Under the pieces are notes generated by a model. The model had not been told where the DNA came from, did not search any database, and was given only the letters and a program-made list of their open reading frames with translations. A DNA stretch of 64,000 nt from JAJFHI01 sp050633705 (GTDB lineage: Bacteria; Pseudomonadota; Alphaproteobacteria; Rhizobiales; Hyphomicrobiaceae), in contig JBOEGZ010000001.1 of assembly GCA_050633705.1 (NCBI GenBank), positions 466,876 to 530,875 of the forward strand, given 5' to 3'. Shown here piece after piece: positions 1 through 9,441 of this stretch. Made by a program: the position numbers and the translations under genes. Each line of letters starts with the position of its first letter. Position 1 is the first letter of the stretch.

Positions 1-133
1 GTGTTGCGCGCCTGCGCCTTTCCTTTAGTGCCATTTCCCGGCAAGTTGTGCGGCCAAGCCTTGATAAACTTGCCAATTAGCACAACCTAAAAGTGTCGCC
101 ACTTGGCCTTTAGCTGCGAAGAATTCTATCCCC

Positions 134-868
134 ATGCCCGTTATTCCCGACGCAACCGTGGTTGAACAACAAATCATTGAGCTGACGAATGAATTCCGCA
201 AAACCCACAAGCGTGGGGCCGTGACCACCAACCCGATTTTGGATAAGGCGGCGGAGCGGTATGCGACCTACTTGGCAGAAAGTGGAAAATTTGCCCACGA
301 TGCCGACGGGCGCCGCCCCTCAGAACGCGTCAAACGGGCGGGCTATGAATATTGCCAAGTTGCTGAAAACCTTGCCTCTGCCTTAGACAGCAGAGGATTT
401 AAATCATCCTCACTGGCGCTGCAAATGGTGGAAGGCTGGATCAACTCTCCAGGGCATCGCAAAAATCTTTTGGCCCCACACGTCAGCGAAATTGGTGTTG
501 GCGTCGCGCGTGTTCCCGACCAACATCCCAAATATGTTTCCGTTCAGATCTTTGCCCGGCCGCAATCTGAAATGTATTCCTTTCAAGTTTCGAATTCGAC
601 AAACGGCATCATCCAGTACAGCTTCGCGCGCGAGACGCACACAGTCCGTCCAAGCCAAGCTTTCACGCATTCTGCCTGCGAGCCTTCTGACATCAAGTTC
701 TTGAAATCCGGCAGCGGCAGCAAAAAAGTGCGCCTGAAAAGCACATACCAAGCCGAAGATGGTCAAATTTATACGCTGAGGCGTAACAAGGACGGAAAGG
801 TCACGATCTCAGTCACAATGAAAGAGCGTCTGCGTGCCAAGTCCAACGAGAACGCTTCGTCGCGTTAG
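134..868 (+). CDS. CAP (SCP/PR-1-like) domain protein
   Basis: A 244-residue protein whose first 150 residues form a CAP domain, the cysteine-rich secretory/pathogenesis-related fold found in bacterial secreted and cytoplasmic proteins. The expected cavity residues are visible: His55 in FAHDADG, Glu78 in AENLA, Glu100, and His108 in the box WINSPGHRKNLL followed by EIGVGVA. The C-terminal 90 residues are basic and beta-rich, with no family I recognise. Two stops (TGA TAA) lie in frame at 62-67 and no ATG or GTG lies between them and 134, so the ATG at 134 is the start. There is therefore no signal peptide, which is unusual because most bacterial CAP proteins are exported. It runs convergently toward recO with a 53-base gap. 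The biochemical role is unknown. Confidence 0.85.
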   Translation: MPVIPDATVVEQQIIELTNEFRKTHKRGAVTTNPILDKAAERYATYLAESGKFAHDADGRRPSERVKRAGYEYCQVAENLASALDSRGFKSSSLALQMVEGWINSPGHRKNLLAPHVSEIGVGVARVPDQHPKYVSVQIFARPQSEMYSFQVSNSTNGIIQYSFARETHTVRPSQAFTHSACEPSDIKFLKSGSGSKKVRLKSTYQAEDGQIYTLRRNKDGKVTISVTMKERLRAKSNENASSR

Positions 869-921
869 CCGGCAGCGTCAAGGCACAATAGACAACAGAC
901 GATTTGGATCAGGTGGCACGG

Positions 922-1662
922 TTAACTTTGTAGTTCCACCGTCTTGCGCCGCAACAGCTCGATCATACGCGCGCGCACTTCAGGTACCGGCTCATCACGC
1001 GACATGTAAACGCGCCGATCAAGAAAATGACCAGTTAAACGAAAACCTGCATCGATATCATCCGCCGACACACCACCTTGACGACCAGGTCGCAAGAATT
1101 GTGGCAGATGCAGCAAGCGATCGCGATAATCCTCTCCAGCAGATGCAGAGACCGCCCGACCGGTTTTTGGCGAGACATAAATCAACGCATCATTTTCACC
1201 AGTTACAGCGCAAGCGCCAAGCTCAAGACCAAAACCAAGTTCTTCCAAAAGGGCCAATTCCCAACGCACAAGCAGCGCCGGCCAAACACTGTCATCATCG
1301 AGAAAGCCCAACACGAACAGTGTAATCTCGAATATATTCGGGTGAGTTTCGCGTTCTGCCAACAATCGGCTCAATGTCGCCATAGATGACAACGCGGCTA
1401 AACTGGCGGGATCTGACATCGCATCGGCGGCATAACCGCGCCGCAACTCGATTTTGAACTGTCCTAAGTGCTCTGAAAGACGACCTTTCCAATCCGCATC
1501 GACATGGTTTCCAATTTGCAGCGTTGGTCGCATACGTCGAGACCGGCCACCATGGACAAGCCCGAGATGGCGACCATGTTCCCGCGTCAACAACTCCACG
1601 ATGGTTGTTGTTTCACCATGTGGGCGAACAGATAACACAATGCCTTCATCGGACCACTGCAT
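922..1662 (-). CDS. recO: DNA repair protein RecO
   Basis: RecO, 246 residues, acts in the RecFOR pathway by loading RecA onto gapped single-stranded DNA coated with SSB. The N-terminal OB fold is clear (MQWSDEGIVLSVRPHGET, then LTREHGRHLGLVHGGRSRR) and is followed by the helical C-terminal domain. Alphaproteobacterial RecO commonly lacks the zinc-finger cysteines, as here. The frame is open 18 codons further upstream, but the family N-terminus matches the ATG at 1662, which has GGGAAA about 12 bases ahead. In many relatives recO directly follows era. Here era lies more than 5 kb away with three unrelated genes between, so recO probably has its own promoter. Confidence 0.93.
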   Translation of the reverse strand: MQWSDEGIVLSVRPHGETTTIVELLTREHGRHLGLVHGGRSRRMRPTLQIGNHVDADWKGRLSEHLGQFKIELRRGYAADAMSDPASLAALSSMATLSRLLAERETHPNIFEITLFVLGFLDDDSVWPALLVRWELALLEELGFGLELGACAVTGENDALIYVSPKTGRAVSASAGEDYRDRLLHLPQFLRPGRQGGVSADDIDAGFRLTGHFLDRRVYMSRDEPVPEVRARMIELLRRKTVELQS

Positions 1663-1746
1663 GACAATGCAAATTTCCCTGATAATGCAGTTGGCTGTTG
1701 GGCCAGGATTCGACACGATTATAGCAAAGCATTGGCGAGCAACAGT

Positions 1747-2865
1747 CTACTTCTTTGGCGCGGGAGGGTTGCCCGGGATAGGTTCGCCCTGCAAAGTTGG
1801 ATGGGTGCGTAAATACTGAGGTGGAAAGGCAGCAGAGTCCCCAAGGGTTTCGCTGGCATGCCATGGCCAACGCGGATCGTACAGCATACCGCGCGCCAAG
1901 GCGACCATGTCTGCCTGGCCTGTTTGTAGTATCGTCTCTGCCTGAACCGGGTCCGTAATCCGCCCGACGGCAATCGTTGTCACATCTGTCGCTTTGCGAA
2001 TTTCCTGTGCAAATCGCGTTTGGTATCAAGGAACAGAAATAATCTTTTGTTGCGGCGCTGTGCCGCCAGACGATACGTCGAAAAAATCGCAACCACTTGC
2101 TGCTAAAGCTTTTGCGAATTCGACAGAACTTTCCAAATCCCAACCGCCATCGATCCAGTCGGTTGCAGAAAAACGAACACCGAGCGGTTTATCTTCGGCA
2201 CAAACCGCCCTGACAGCATTGAAGACTTCCAATGGAAATCGCATGCGGTTTTGCAGTGAGCCACCGTATTGGTCCCGACGCTTGTTGGTTATGGGTGATA
2301 AAAATTGATGCAGGAGATAGCCGTGTGCGGCATGAATTTCGATGACGTCAAAACCAAGACGAACCGAGCGTTCGGCGGCCTGGATGAAGGCTGCTTTGAC
2401 CCGGGCAAAAATCGTATCATCAAATTCCTGAGGTGTGTGCCAACCGTTCGCATAAGCAATTGGTGATGGCGCGATAGTTTGCCAAGCGCCATCTTCTTTC
2501 GAAACGGGCGTGCCGCCCTTCCATGGCACGTTGGCAGAAGCCTTTCGACCCGCATGGCCAAGTTGGATTCCAATCCGCGCCCCTGAGTAATCACGAAAGA
2601 AGCGAATAATCCGCGCGAAGGCTTCTTCTTGGGCGTCGTTATAAAGTCCCGTACATCCCGGCGTTATCCGGCCTTCGGCTTCAACACCTGTGGCTTCTAC
2701 AAACACAAGCCCTGCCCCCGACACCGCAAATTGCCCCAAATGCATCAAATGCCAGTCTGTCGGTGTCCCATTGTCAGCGGAATACATACACATCGGTGCA
2801 ACGACAATACGATTTGCGAGTTCGAGCGAACGTAGCGCAATCGGTGAAAAAAGTTTTGTGCTCAT
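1747..2865 (-). pseudogene. Old yellow enzyme family NADH:flavin oxidoreductase interrupted by one in-frame TGA
   Basis: A YqjM/NamA-type ene-reductase: an FMN-dependent TIM barrel that reduces activated C=C bonds with NAD(P)H. Recognisable parts are LFSPIALRSLELANRIVVAPMC at the start, the HxxH substrate site in EIHAAHGYLLHQFLSP, and the FMN-phosphate region VALARGMLYDPRWPWHA near the end. The reading frame is intact except for one TGA at 2026-2028, exactly where the family has the Gly of a conserved P-G-Y-Q motif (here ISVP-stop-YQTRF). The frame does not shift across it, so one base change from GGA would restore a normal 372-residue protein. The start is placed at the ATG at 2865 (MSTKLFSP). 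It could be a young pseudogene or a consensus error; read-through is less likely. The frame after the stop keeps family-like sequence to the end at 1747, with no further decay. Confidence 0.85.
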
Positions 2866-3242
2866 TATTATGTTTCTAAATTGCGAGGAAAGATCTTGCC
2901 ACAAATAGCAGAATTCAATGTCTGATCAACAATGGTTATTTTTGCTTGCCAAACACCACAGCGCCACGTGATTGATTGCAATAAATGACCGAGAACAACA
3001 CGTCCCCGCACTCCCAGGACCATCATTGAAGACCTGATGATGATATCAGGGCATTGATCTCGCAGGTTTATGAAAGGATCGAAATTGTTGGCGGTAGATG
3101 TTTCACGTCAACGCTCTATAGCGACGCGTTGGGCACTTTTATTGCCAACCACGGTTCGAGAAACGGTTGTAGTTGCGCTAATTCACGACACGCAATCAAT
3201 AAACATGACAGGCAAAACGCCAAACGAAAAGAGGTTTTATTG
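2866..3242. other. Intergenic gap without a recognisable gene
   Basis: This stretch lies between the start of the oxidoreductase gene and the stop of the TadG-like gene, both on the minus strand. I see short open frames with no ribosome-binding site and no family resemblance, and no convincing terminator. It probably holds the oxidoreductase promoter. Confidence 0.5.
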
Positions 3243-4793
3243 TTATCGCGTCAATGCAATCGATGACAATCGTGTTGCAATATCGCGAAACGCGCCCTGT
3301 AATTCTTCCGGATTTACAGTGTTATAAAAATGCTGAACATCACTACCGCAAGATCTCAAGGTCGCTTCCGCTTTATCACGTTCTGATGTTGCCAGTTGAT
3401 CAAGTTGGAAGCCAATCGTGTAGATCTCAATTCCTTGCGCTTTCATATTACTACACATCTGAATAGAGTAGTCGGAAAGCTGTTGTTGGTCTTGTCCCCC
3501 CAAGCCGCGGGATGAGTTGTAAACACCGTCTGACATTATAACGGCGACTTTTCGCAAAAGGGGCTTTCCGTTTGCTTGGATCGAAGTCACTTCTGAATAA
3601 GGCCGGGTTGCACTATTCCAAATGTTACTCCAGTTTGGCGACAATAAATACCAAGTAAATGCCGTCCCCAACAAACCTGCTGTTTCTTCATAACCTACTA
3701 AGCTATCAATTTGATTGCTCAAATTCATTTTGTCTGATGTCAACGGAACGATCTGGTTGGCTTCGTCAATCCAACAAACTCCGCCTGAATTATAAGCATA
3801 ATGGTAGGCTGGGTCGGTTGATACCAGCCCGAAATTGTCCGTAGGTGGTGTGTTTTCGCTGTCTCTGCTTATCGGTTCCCTGCGCCCATCATAACCATTC
3901 AACCATTTACCTGGTCCGGGCGCCTCATCTGTAAAGCCGGGCCCAGAAGCGTCGTAAAAACGCTCGGTGACACAGGGTATCACTTTCCGATCTGTGAAGT
4001 ACTGCACTTCTTCTTGTTCACAGGTTGCCCCTTGGATAGATTCAGACCCGCTTACATAAGTCGTTGCTCCCGAATACTGTGTACAATGCATTCTCCAACC
4101 GCTCCAATACTCATCGAGATTGGTCAGAGATTTCATGATGCCAGCACCACCGCCGTTAGGGGCAACCCGAATGCGTTTTGAAAATGGGATAAGTGCAATA
4201 CGGGTCGTAAAGTTCGACTGATCGTCTTGCACAACAATATTTACGAGATCCTTCGCGGCAGTTTTGAGTGCGGACATTTTCGTCCCATTTGTACACGGCC
4301 CGTGTCCGTTGTCACACATGGAACCTGTGACATCCAACATTAACGCCACTTCCATATGGCTGCCATCACCATTGTTAATTTTCGCAATAGGGAATGCTGC
4401 TTGAGGATTGGCGAGCAACGGCAACTCATTGATGTTGATCATTTTGAGAAGCGTTGTTGACATATCGGCTGTGCCCGTTCCCGACACAGCAGTTCCGTTT
4501 TCTATAACCGCAAACGAAACTGAATTGTTGATCACGTCTGGGCGATAACTGAGATTTTCGTCATAATACGATTGCGCCGCTGTTATGGCAGCCGTTTGAT
4601 CGCCGGTTACCAGCAATGTTCGCGCACCTGCCAAAACTGCAGCGTCAAGCGCTTGGGCATTGAGCGTTCTGATCTCCCTCCAGCGCGAGAAATCGATGGC
4701 TCCACCAGCGCCAATTAAAAGAACACTTGCCACCATCGCCACGAATATCGCGACAGCACCGTGCTCGTCGTCACGAAACCCACTCAAACTCAT
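3243..4793 (-). CDS. TadE/TadG-family pilus assembly protein with von Willebrand A domain
   Basis: A 516-residue TadG-like protein. The N-terminus (DDEHGAVAIFVAMVASVLLIG, roughly residues 9-30) is the Glu-Gly-led hydrophobic segment typical of TadE/TadG proteins, which assemble with Flp pili at the inner membrane. After about 110 periplasmic residues a von Willebrand factor A domain begins with the metal-binding motif DVTGS at 154-158 and ends near residue 500 with the helix containing AFRDIATRLSS. The domain carries long cysteine-containing insertions (about 160-175 and 250-350), as in other alphaproteobacterial TadG proteins. No other tad or flp gene lies in the window, so this is an orphan copy that may work with a pilus locus elsewhere or independently as an adhesin-like surface protein. 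Confidence 0.85.
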   Translation of the reverse strand: MSLSGFRDDEHGAVAIFVAMVASVLLIGAGGAIDFSRWREIRTLNAQALDAAVLAGARTLLVTGDQTAAITAAQSYYDENLSYRPDVINNSVSFAVIENGTAVSGTGTADMSTTLLKMININELPLLANPQAAFPIAKINNGDGSHMEVALMLDVTGSMCDNGHGPCTNGTKMSALKTAAKDLVNIVVQDDQSNFTTRIALIPFSKRIRVAPNGGGAGIMKSLTNLDEYWSGWRMHCTQYSGATTYVSGSESIQGATCEQEEVQYFTDRKVIPCVTERFYDASGPGFTDEAPGPGKWLNGYDGRREPISRDSENTPPTDNFGLVSTDPAYHYAYNSGGVCWIDEANQIVPLTSDKMNLSNQIDSLVGYEETAGLLGTAFTWYLLSPNWSNIWNSATRPYSEVTSIQANGKPLLRKVAVIMSDGVYNSSRGLGGQDQQQLSDYSIQMCSNMKAQGIEIYTIGFQLDQLATSERDKAEATLRSCGSDVQHFYNTVNPEELQGAFRDIATRLSSIALTR

Positions 4794-5009
4794 TCAACCA
4801 ACCCCAGGCATCACGAAACATGCTTCGCACATCACAAACTTGTTGGAGAAGTTACGAGGGTACAATTTAACGAAGCCTTAGGTTAGCCACGCATTCGACT
4901 TTAGAGCCGAAGTAATTGACTTTAAAACTAACGAAGAATTACCACCTGCATCAGGGCTGACCAAGAACTGAAGATATGCATTGGCAACGTTGAATTCACT
5001 AACGTACGT

Positions 5010-6848
5010 TTAACGCCGGATCTCCATCGCCTCGCGACGTTCTTCCAGTTCCAGCCACTGGGTCTCAGCATTGGCAAGCTTGTCTTGTGCTTGCGTTAAA
5101 CGCATGGTTGCCGTTTCAAATGTTTTTCGATCACGCGTGTAAAGGTCGCCTTGTGCCAGCGTATCCAATAGCTCTTTAATCTCAACTTCAAGTTTCTCGA
5201 TGGCTTTGGGCAGCGTTTCGAGAAGATGCTTTTCTTTAAACGATAACTTGCGCGACTTTTGCGGGGATGGTGCCCCTTCACTGACAGCTCCCTCAGATTT
5301 GCCAGATGTATGTGAGACAATTTGTGGTGAGCGCTTAGGCTCTTGCACACTTGGGTCTATTGGCGGAGCTTGTGCCAACATATCGGAATACCCACCGGCA
5401 TAGTCTTGCCAATGACCGTTTCCTTGCGGCGCCAAGACACTTGTGACGACCCGATCAAGGAAATCGCGATCATGACTGACCAGGAATATCGTGCCTGCAT
5501 AATCGGCCAATAGTTCCTGTAACAAATCGAGCGTTTCCAAGTCCAAGTCGTTTGTTGGTTCATCGAGAACCAAGACATTGGAAGGCTTGGCCAACGCGCG
5601 CGCCAACATAACCCGCGCCCGTTCCCCTCCCGATAATACACGCAATGGCGTCAGACGTTGCTCGGGCAGAAATAGGAAATCTTTCATGTAACTGGCGACA
5701 TGGCGCGCTTTGCCATTTATCACTACTTGATCTGTGCGCCCGCCGGTTAAAGCGTCTTGAACGGTCCAATTGGGGTCGAGTTCGTCGCGACGTTGATCAA
5801 GCGCCACGAGTTCTATATTTGCACCAATGCGGACTGAGCCGTGGTCTGGTTTCAGCGCGCCAATGAGCAATTTGAGAACGGTCGTTTTGCCCACACCATT
5901 GGGGCCGATCAAGCCAAGACGGTCGCCTCTCATAACTCGCTGTGAGAGACCCTCAACAATCACTCGATCACCAAAACGTTTTCCCAATTGTTTGGCTTCA
6001 ACGATGAGACGCCCGGATTGCCCGCCTTCAGCAGCATCAAGGCGCACGTTTCCTTGCACATTGCGACGCTCGCGAACGCTCTCACGCATCTGTTTGAGCT
6101 CACGCACACGGCGTACATTTCTTTTACGCCGTCCCGTAACACCACCATGCATCCAACTATTTTCACGCACAATTTTTCGATTGAGTTTGTGGTTTTCAAG
6201 TTCCTCTTCTTCGAGAATTTTATCGCGCCAGTCTTCGAATGCAGAAAAACCCTGGTTGAGTTGGCGGGCGCGACCCCGATCGATCCAAACAGTGCTTTTT
6301 GATAAATTCTGCAAAAACCTCCTGTCATGACTGATCACAACGAGTGCTGAACGCACTTTTTTTAGCGTTTCTTCAAGCCACTCGATGGCTGGCAAATCAA
6401 GGTGGTTGGTTGGTTCATCGAGGAGTAAGATGTCGGGCTTTGCCACCAAGACGCGTGCAAGAGCCACACGTCGGGCTTCTCCTCCTGACAGTCGGTTCGT
6501 ATTTTCATCCCCCCTAAGGCCTAACTCGTCCAAGATCGTGTCAACAAGATATGCGTCGTCCGTCGGCCCAAGACCGCCTTCGACATAAGCGCGAGCCGTT
6601 TCATATCCAGAGAAATCGGCTTCCTGGGGGAGGTATTGGATCGTGGCGTTGGGATGGAGAAATCGTTCACCCTTGTCTGCCTGCACAGAGCCAGCAGCAA
6701 TCTTCAAGAGTGTCGATTTTCCAGACCCATTGCGTCCAACAAGACAGATACGATCATTGGGTGCCACCGAGATCTCACACCCTTCAAGCAAGGGTGTTCC
6801 GCCGAACGTCAACCAAATATCTTTAAGTGTCAGGAGTGGTGGTGCCAT
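5010..6848 (-). CDS. uup: ABC-F family ATPase, Uup type
   Basis: A 612-residue soluble protein with two ABC ATPase domains and no membrane segments, the layout of ABC-F ribosome-associated ATPases. The first domain has Walker A GRNGSGKST at 38-46, an LSGGEARRVALAR signature and LLLDEPTNHLDL; the second has GPNGVGKTT, a second LSGGERARVMLAR and VLDEPTNDLDLETLD. The linker is rich in Arg and Lys. The last 85 residues form a charged coiled coil preceded by a Ser/Pro-rich spacer, the C-terminal domain typical of Uup, which in E. coli binds DNA or ribosomes and limits precise transposon excision. Start is the ATG at 6848. Gaps of 216 and 88 bases on either side suggest an independent transcript. 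Confidence 0.9.
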   Translation of the reverse strand: MAPPLLTLKDIWLTFGGTPLLEGCEISVAPNDRICLVGRNGSGKSTLLKIAAGSVQADKGERFLHPNATIQYLPQEADFSGYETARAYVEGGLGPTDDAYLVDTILDELGLRGDENTNRLSGGEARRVALARVLVAKPDILLLDEPTNHLDLPAIEWLEETLKKVRSALVVISHDRRFLQNLSKSTVWIDRGRARQLNQGFSAFEDWRDKILEEEELENHKLNRKIVRENSWMHGGVTGRRKRNVRRVRELKQMRESVRERRNVQGNVRLDAAEGGQSGRLIVEAKQLGKRFGDRVIVEGLSQRVMRGDRLGLIGPNGVGKTTVLKLLIGALKPDHGSVRIGANIELVALDQRRDELDPNWTVQDALTGGRTDQVVINGKARHVASYMKDFLFLPEQRLTPLRVLSGGERARVMLARALAKPSNVLVLDEPTNDLDLETLDLLQELLADYAGTIFLVSHDRDFLDRVVTSVLAPQGNGHWQDYAGGYSDMLAQAPPIDPSVQEPKRSPQIVSHTSGKSEGAVSEGAPSPQKSRKLSFKEKHLLETLPKAIEKLEVEIKELLDTLAQGDLYTRDRKTFETATMRLTQAQDKLANAETQWLELEERREAMEIRR

Positions 6849-6936
6849 GGTGTTGGCATAACCTCAGTGTTCGCTGCGAGCAAGTGTGAGTGGTGTTGGC
6901 GATGCGAGTCGGCGCAATCGACGCTTCCAGTCGGTC

Positions 6937-7911
6937 TTATTCTTTGGGGAAACTTAAGCCCATCTCACGGTAACGCTCTGGGTCACGGCCCCAATTTTCG
7001 CGAACTTTGACAAACAAGAACAAATGTACGGGCCGGTCAATTAAGGCTGCCAGTTGTTTGCGTGAGTCTGACGACAATTTCTTGATCGTCGTGCCTTTCT
7101 CGCCAAGCACAATCACTTTCTGGCTTTCGCGCTCAACGTAAATCGTTTGTTCAATTCGCGCCGATCCGTTTTTAAAGTCTTTCCAATCCGTCGTTTCAAC
7201 CGTAATTGCGTAGGGCAGTTCTTGATGCAAACGTTCGTATATTGTTTCACGCGTAATTTCGGCGGCCAATATCCGCATCGGCATGTCTGACACATCATCT
7301 TCTGCAAAATGCCAAGGCCCTGGCGGCACACGTGCGCCGAGTGCATTTTTTATCGTTTCCAGACCACTTCCCGTCAAAGCAGAGATCATGAAGACTTCTT
7401 CAAACTCGCTATACGCGTTGATCTTTGTCGCCAATGCCAACAATTGAGCTTTATCTTCGAGTTTGTCGACCTTGTTCAAGACAAGCCATTTGGCTGGTTT
7501 GACATCTTTAAGCTTTTTTAGAATGCGCTCGACATCCTGCGTTATTCCTTTTTGTGCGTCGATCAACACCACACAAAGGTCGCCCTCACCTGCGCCCCCC
7601 CATGCCGCCTCAACCATGGCGCGATCGAGATGACGGCGTGGCTTGAAGATGCCTGGTGTATCGATAAACACAAGCTGGCTCTGGCCAACCATGGCGATAC
7701 CACGCACTGGCACGCGCGTCGTTTGCACCTTTCTGGAAACGATGGCGACTTTGGTGCCAACCAGAGCATTGACCAGTGTGGATTTGCCAGCATTGGGAGC
7801 GCCAATCACTGAGATAAATCCGCAGCGCCGTTGCTCACTTGCCGGCGCGTCGCTGCCTGGCTCGCCAATACCTAGCGACTTGGGATCGTCTTCATCTTTT
7901 TGCCCGGCCAT
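6937..7911 (-). CDS. era: GTPase Era, ribosome assembly factor
   Basis: Era, about 324 residues, binds the 3' end of 16S rRNA during 30S subunit maturation. The G domain is complete: G1 GAPNAGKST, the switch region with TTR, G3 DTPG, and G4 NKVD. The C-terminal type-II KH domain shows VLGEKGTTIKKL. I chose the ATG at 7911, which overlaps the rnc stop as TAATG and has a GGAAGG Shine-Dalgarno ten bases upstream. An in-frame ATG six codons earlier (7929) lies inside rnc and would place that SD in the coding region. Residues 1-30 are an acidic, low-complexity extension before the G domain, longer than in E. coli. Translational coupling to rnc is likely. Confidence 0.95.
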   Translation of the reverse strand: MAGQKDEDDPKSLGIGEPGSDAPASEQRRCGFISVIGAPNAGKSTLVNALVGTKVAIVSRKVQTTRVPVRGIAMVGQSQLVFIDTPGIFKPRRHLDRAMVEAAWGGAGEGDLCVVLIDAQKGITQDVERILKKLKDVKPAKWLVLNKVDKLEDKAQLLALATKINAYSEFEEVFMISALTGSGLETIKNALGARVPPGPWHFAEDDVSDMPMRILAAEITRETIYERLHQELPYAITVETTDWKDFKNGSARIEQTIYVERESQKVIVLGEKGTTIKKLSSDSRKQLAALIDRPVHLFLFVKVRENWGRDPERYREMGLSFPKE

Positions 7912-8618
7912 TAACTTCGCGCCTTCCATACACCGTCGCGCAACAAAAATGTGCGGGCAGCGGCTTGTTCTGCTGAACGTTTCGATGATCCCTCACCTGC
8001 GGCTGGTTCGGCTCCGTCAATACGAACCTCTGATTTAAATTTTGGAGCGTGATCAGGCCCATCCCGTCTCAATTCGACATAACTTGGTAATGGCAATCCA
8101 TTGCCTTGCGCCCATTCCTGCAATGCAGACTTTGCGTCAGGTGTTGCTTCTGGCAAGCTCTCGCTGTGCTTTTTCCAAATCCTTAGGATGACCTCGCGGG
8201 CCGTCACAAAACCACTTTCCAAGAATATCACAGCGAGGATTGCCTCGACTGAATCCGCAATGATCGTATCTTTGTCGCGTCCACCGCTAAGGTCTTCGCT
8301 CTCTGACAATATCAAATGGTCACCAATACCAATTTCTCGCCCGACCAGTGCACAGGTTCGCCCTCTGACCAGTCGGTTGTAATGGCGGGCCAGTTCTCCC
8401 TCCGTTGCCGATGGAAACGTCTCGCTGAGATCTTGGGCAATTGCCAGTCCCAACACGCGGTCTCCAAGAAACTCCAGGCGTTCATTATCGCCACCGCCAT
8501 GCGTCTTCTTTGAGGCTTGCACGCTTGCATGAGTGAGTGCGCGATCACGCAGCGCTTCGTTCTTGAAATGATATCCCAGCGCATCTTCGAGTGGCTTTAT
8601 GCTTTTGGCCCTTGGCAT
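7911..8618 (-). CDS. rnc: Ribonuclease III
   Basis: RNase III, 235 residues, cleaves double-stranded RNA in rRNA precursors and mRNAs. The catalytic domain carries the signature ERLEFLGDRVLG at 46-57 and the second acidic site DSVEAILAVIFLESG. A double-stranded RNA-binding domain follows from about 155 to 230 and ends with the usual KRSAEQAAARTFL helix. The frame stays open 68 codons further upstream, but that part overlaps lepB on the same strand and does not resemble the family. The ATG at 8618 (MPRAKSIKPLEDALGYHF) gives a normal length and a 46-base gap to lepB. Its ribosome-binding site is weak, so translation may depend on upstream ribosomes. Confidence 0.95.
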   Translation of the reverse strand: MPRAKSIKPLEDALGYHFKNEALRDRALTHASVQASKKTHGGGDNERLEFLGDRVLGLAIAQDLSETFPSATEGELARHYNRLVRGRTCALVGREIGIGDHLILSESEDLSGGRDKDTIIADSVEAILAVIFLESGFVTAREVILRIWKKHSESLPEATPDAKSALQEWAQGNGLPLPSYVELRRDGPDHAPKFKSEVRIDGAEPAAGEGSSKRSAEQAAARTFLLRDGVWKARS

Positions 8619-8664
8619 TTTGTTAGATTGCGCTTTTGTGTTTTCACTAAAGGGAATTGTTGTC

Positions 8665-9441
8665 TTAACGAACCATGTCGAAGAAGCGTTTCCAACGTAT
8701 TTCAAATGGCCAATTCCAAGGGCGGGAAATCGAAAACGAATCTGGCTCATCCGTTTCGGCTGAGAAAAACAGCACTTCTGCCCGACCCACGAGATTTTCG
8801 TAGGGCACATAGCCAACGGCATTCGTATAACGGCTATCTGTTGAGTTGTCCCTGTTGTCTCCCATCATAAAATATTTTCCTTCGGGAACTTCATAGGGTC
8901 CAGTATTGTCGAATGCACCGTTCGGATTTGAATCAAGGACGTGATAGCTGACACCATTAGGCAGTGTCTCGCGATAGCGCGGAATCTTGCGCAACGGTCC
9001 ACCAACGCCATCGCGTGTTTCAAACACGCCGTCGCGTACGCGGGGAACGGCTTGGCCATTGATATGAAGAATTCCGTCTTGAACCGAGATGCGATCTCCC
9101 GGCAGGCCGACAACACGCTTGATGTAATCTGTTTTATTATCACTTGGCAGTTTGAAAACGACGACATCGCCACGTTCGGGCTTGTCGGCAAAAATGCGAC
9201 CCTCAAATAGGTTTGGACGATAAGGGAAGGAATACTTGGAATATCCGTAGGACAGTTTCGAAACAAACAAGTAGTCGCCAACCAGAAGCGTTGGTTTCAT
9301 CGATCCCGAAGGAATATTAAAGGGTTGATATAAAAACACGCGCACGATCAGAGCGATCGCCAATGCCTGGATGACAATCTTCAAGGTATCCCACCAACCG
9401 GTATCGCTCGACATATCGTTCGCGTCCGTTTCCACACTCAT
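8665..9441 (-). CDS. lepB: Signal peptidase I
   Basis: Type I leader peptidase, 258 residues, cleaves signal peptides of exported proteins on the periplasmic side of the inner membrane. One N-terminal transmembrane helix (about 22-38) leads into NIPSGSMKPTL with the catalytic Ser47. The general-base Lys108 lies in DYIKRVVGLPGD, and the terminal box GDNRDNSTDSR is present. I chose the ATG at 9441 because it has GGAG eight bases upstream; the frame extends 37 codons further without family support. The gene heads the lepB-rnc-era run. In many relatives acpS sits between pdxJ and lepB, but here that interval is 213 bases without a gene. Confidence 0.94.
   Translation of the reverse strand: MSVETDANDMSSDTGWWDTLKIVIQALAIALIVRVFLYQPFNIPSGSMKPTLLVGDYLFVSKLSYGYSKYSFPYRPNLFEGRIFADKPERGDVVVFKLPSDNKTDYIKRVVGLPGDRISVQDGILHINGQAVPRVRDGVFETRDGVGGPLRKIPRYRETLPNGVSYHVLDSNPNGAFDNTGPYEVPEGKYFMMGDNRDNSTDSRYTNAVGYVPYENLVGRAEVLFFSAETDEPDSFSISRPWNWPFEIRWKRFFDMVR

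Noticed and set aside
2026..2028. Selenocysteine insertion at the in-frame TGA
   Set aside because: The position is a glycine in relatives, not cysteine, and no clear SECIS-type hairpin follows the TGA.
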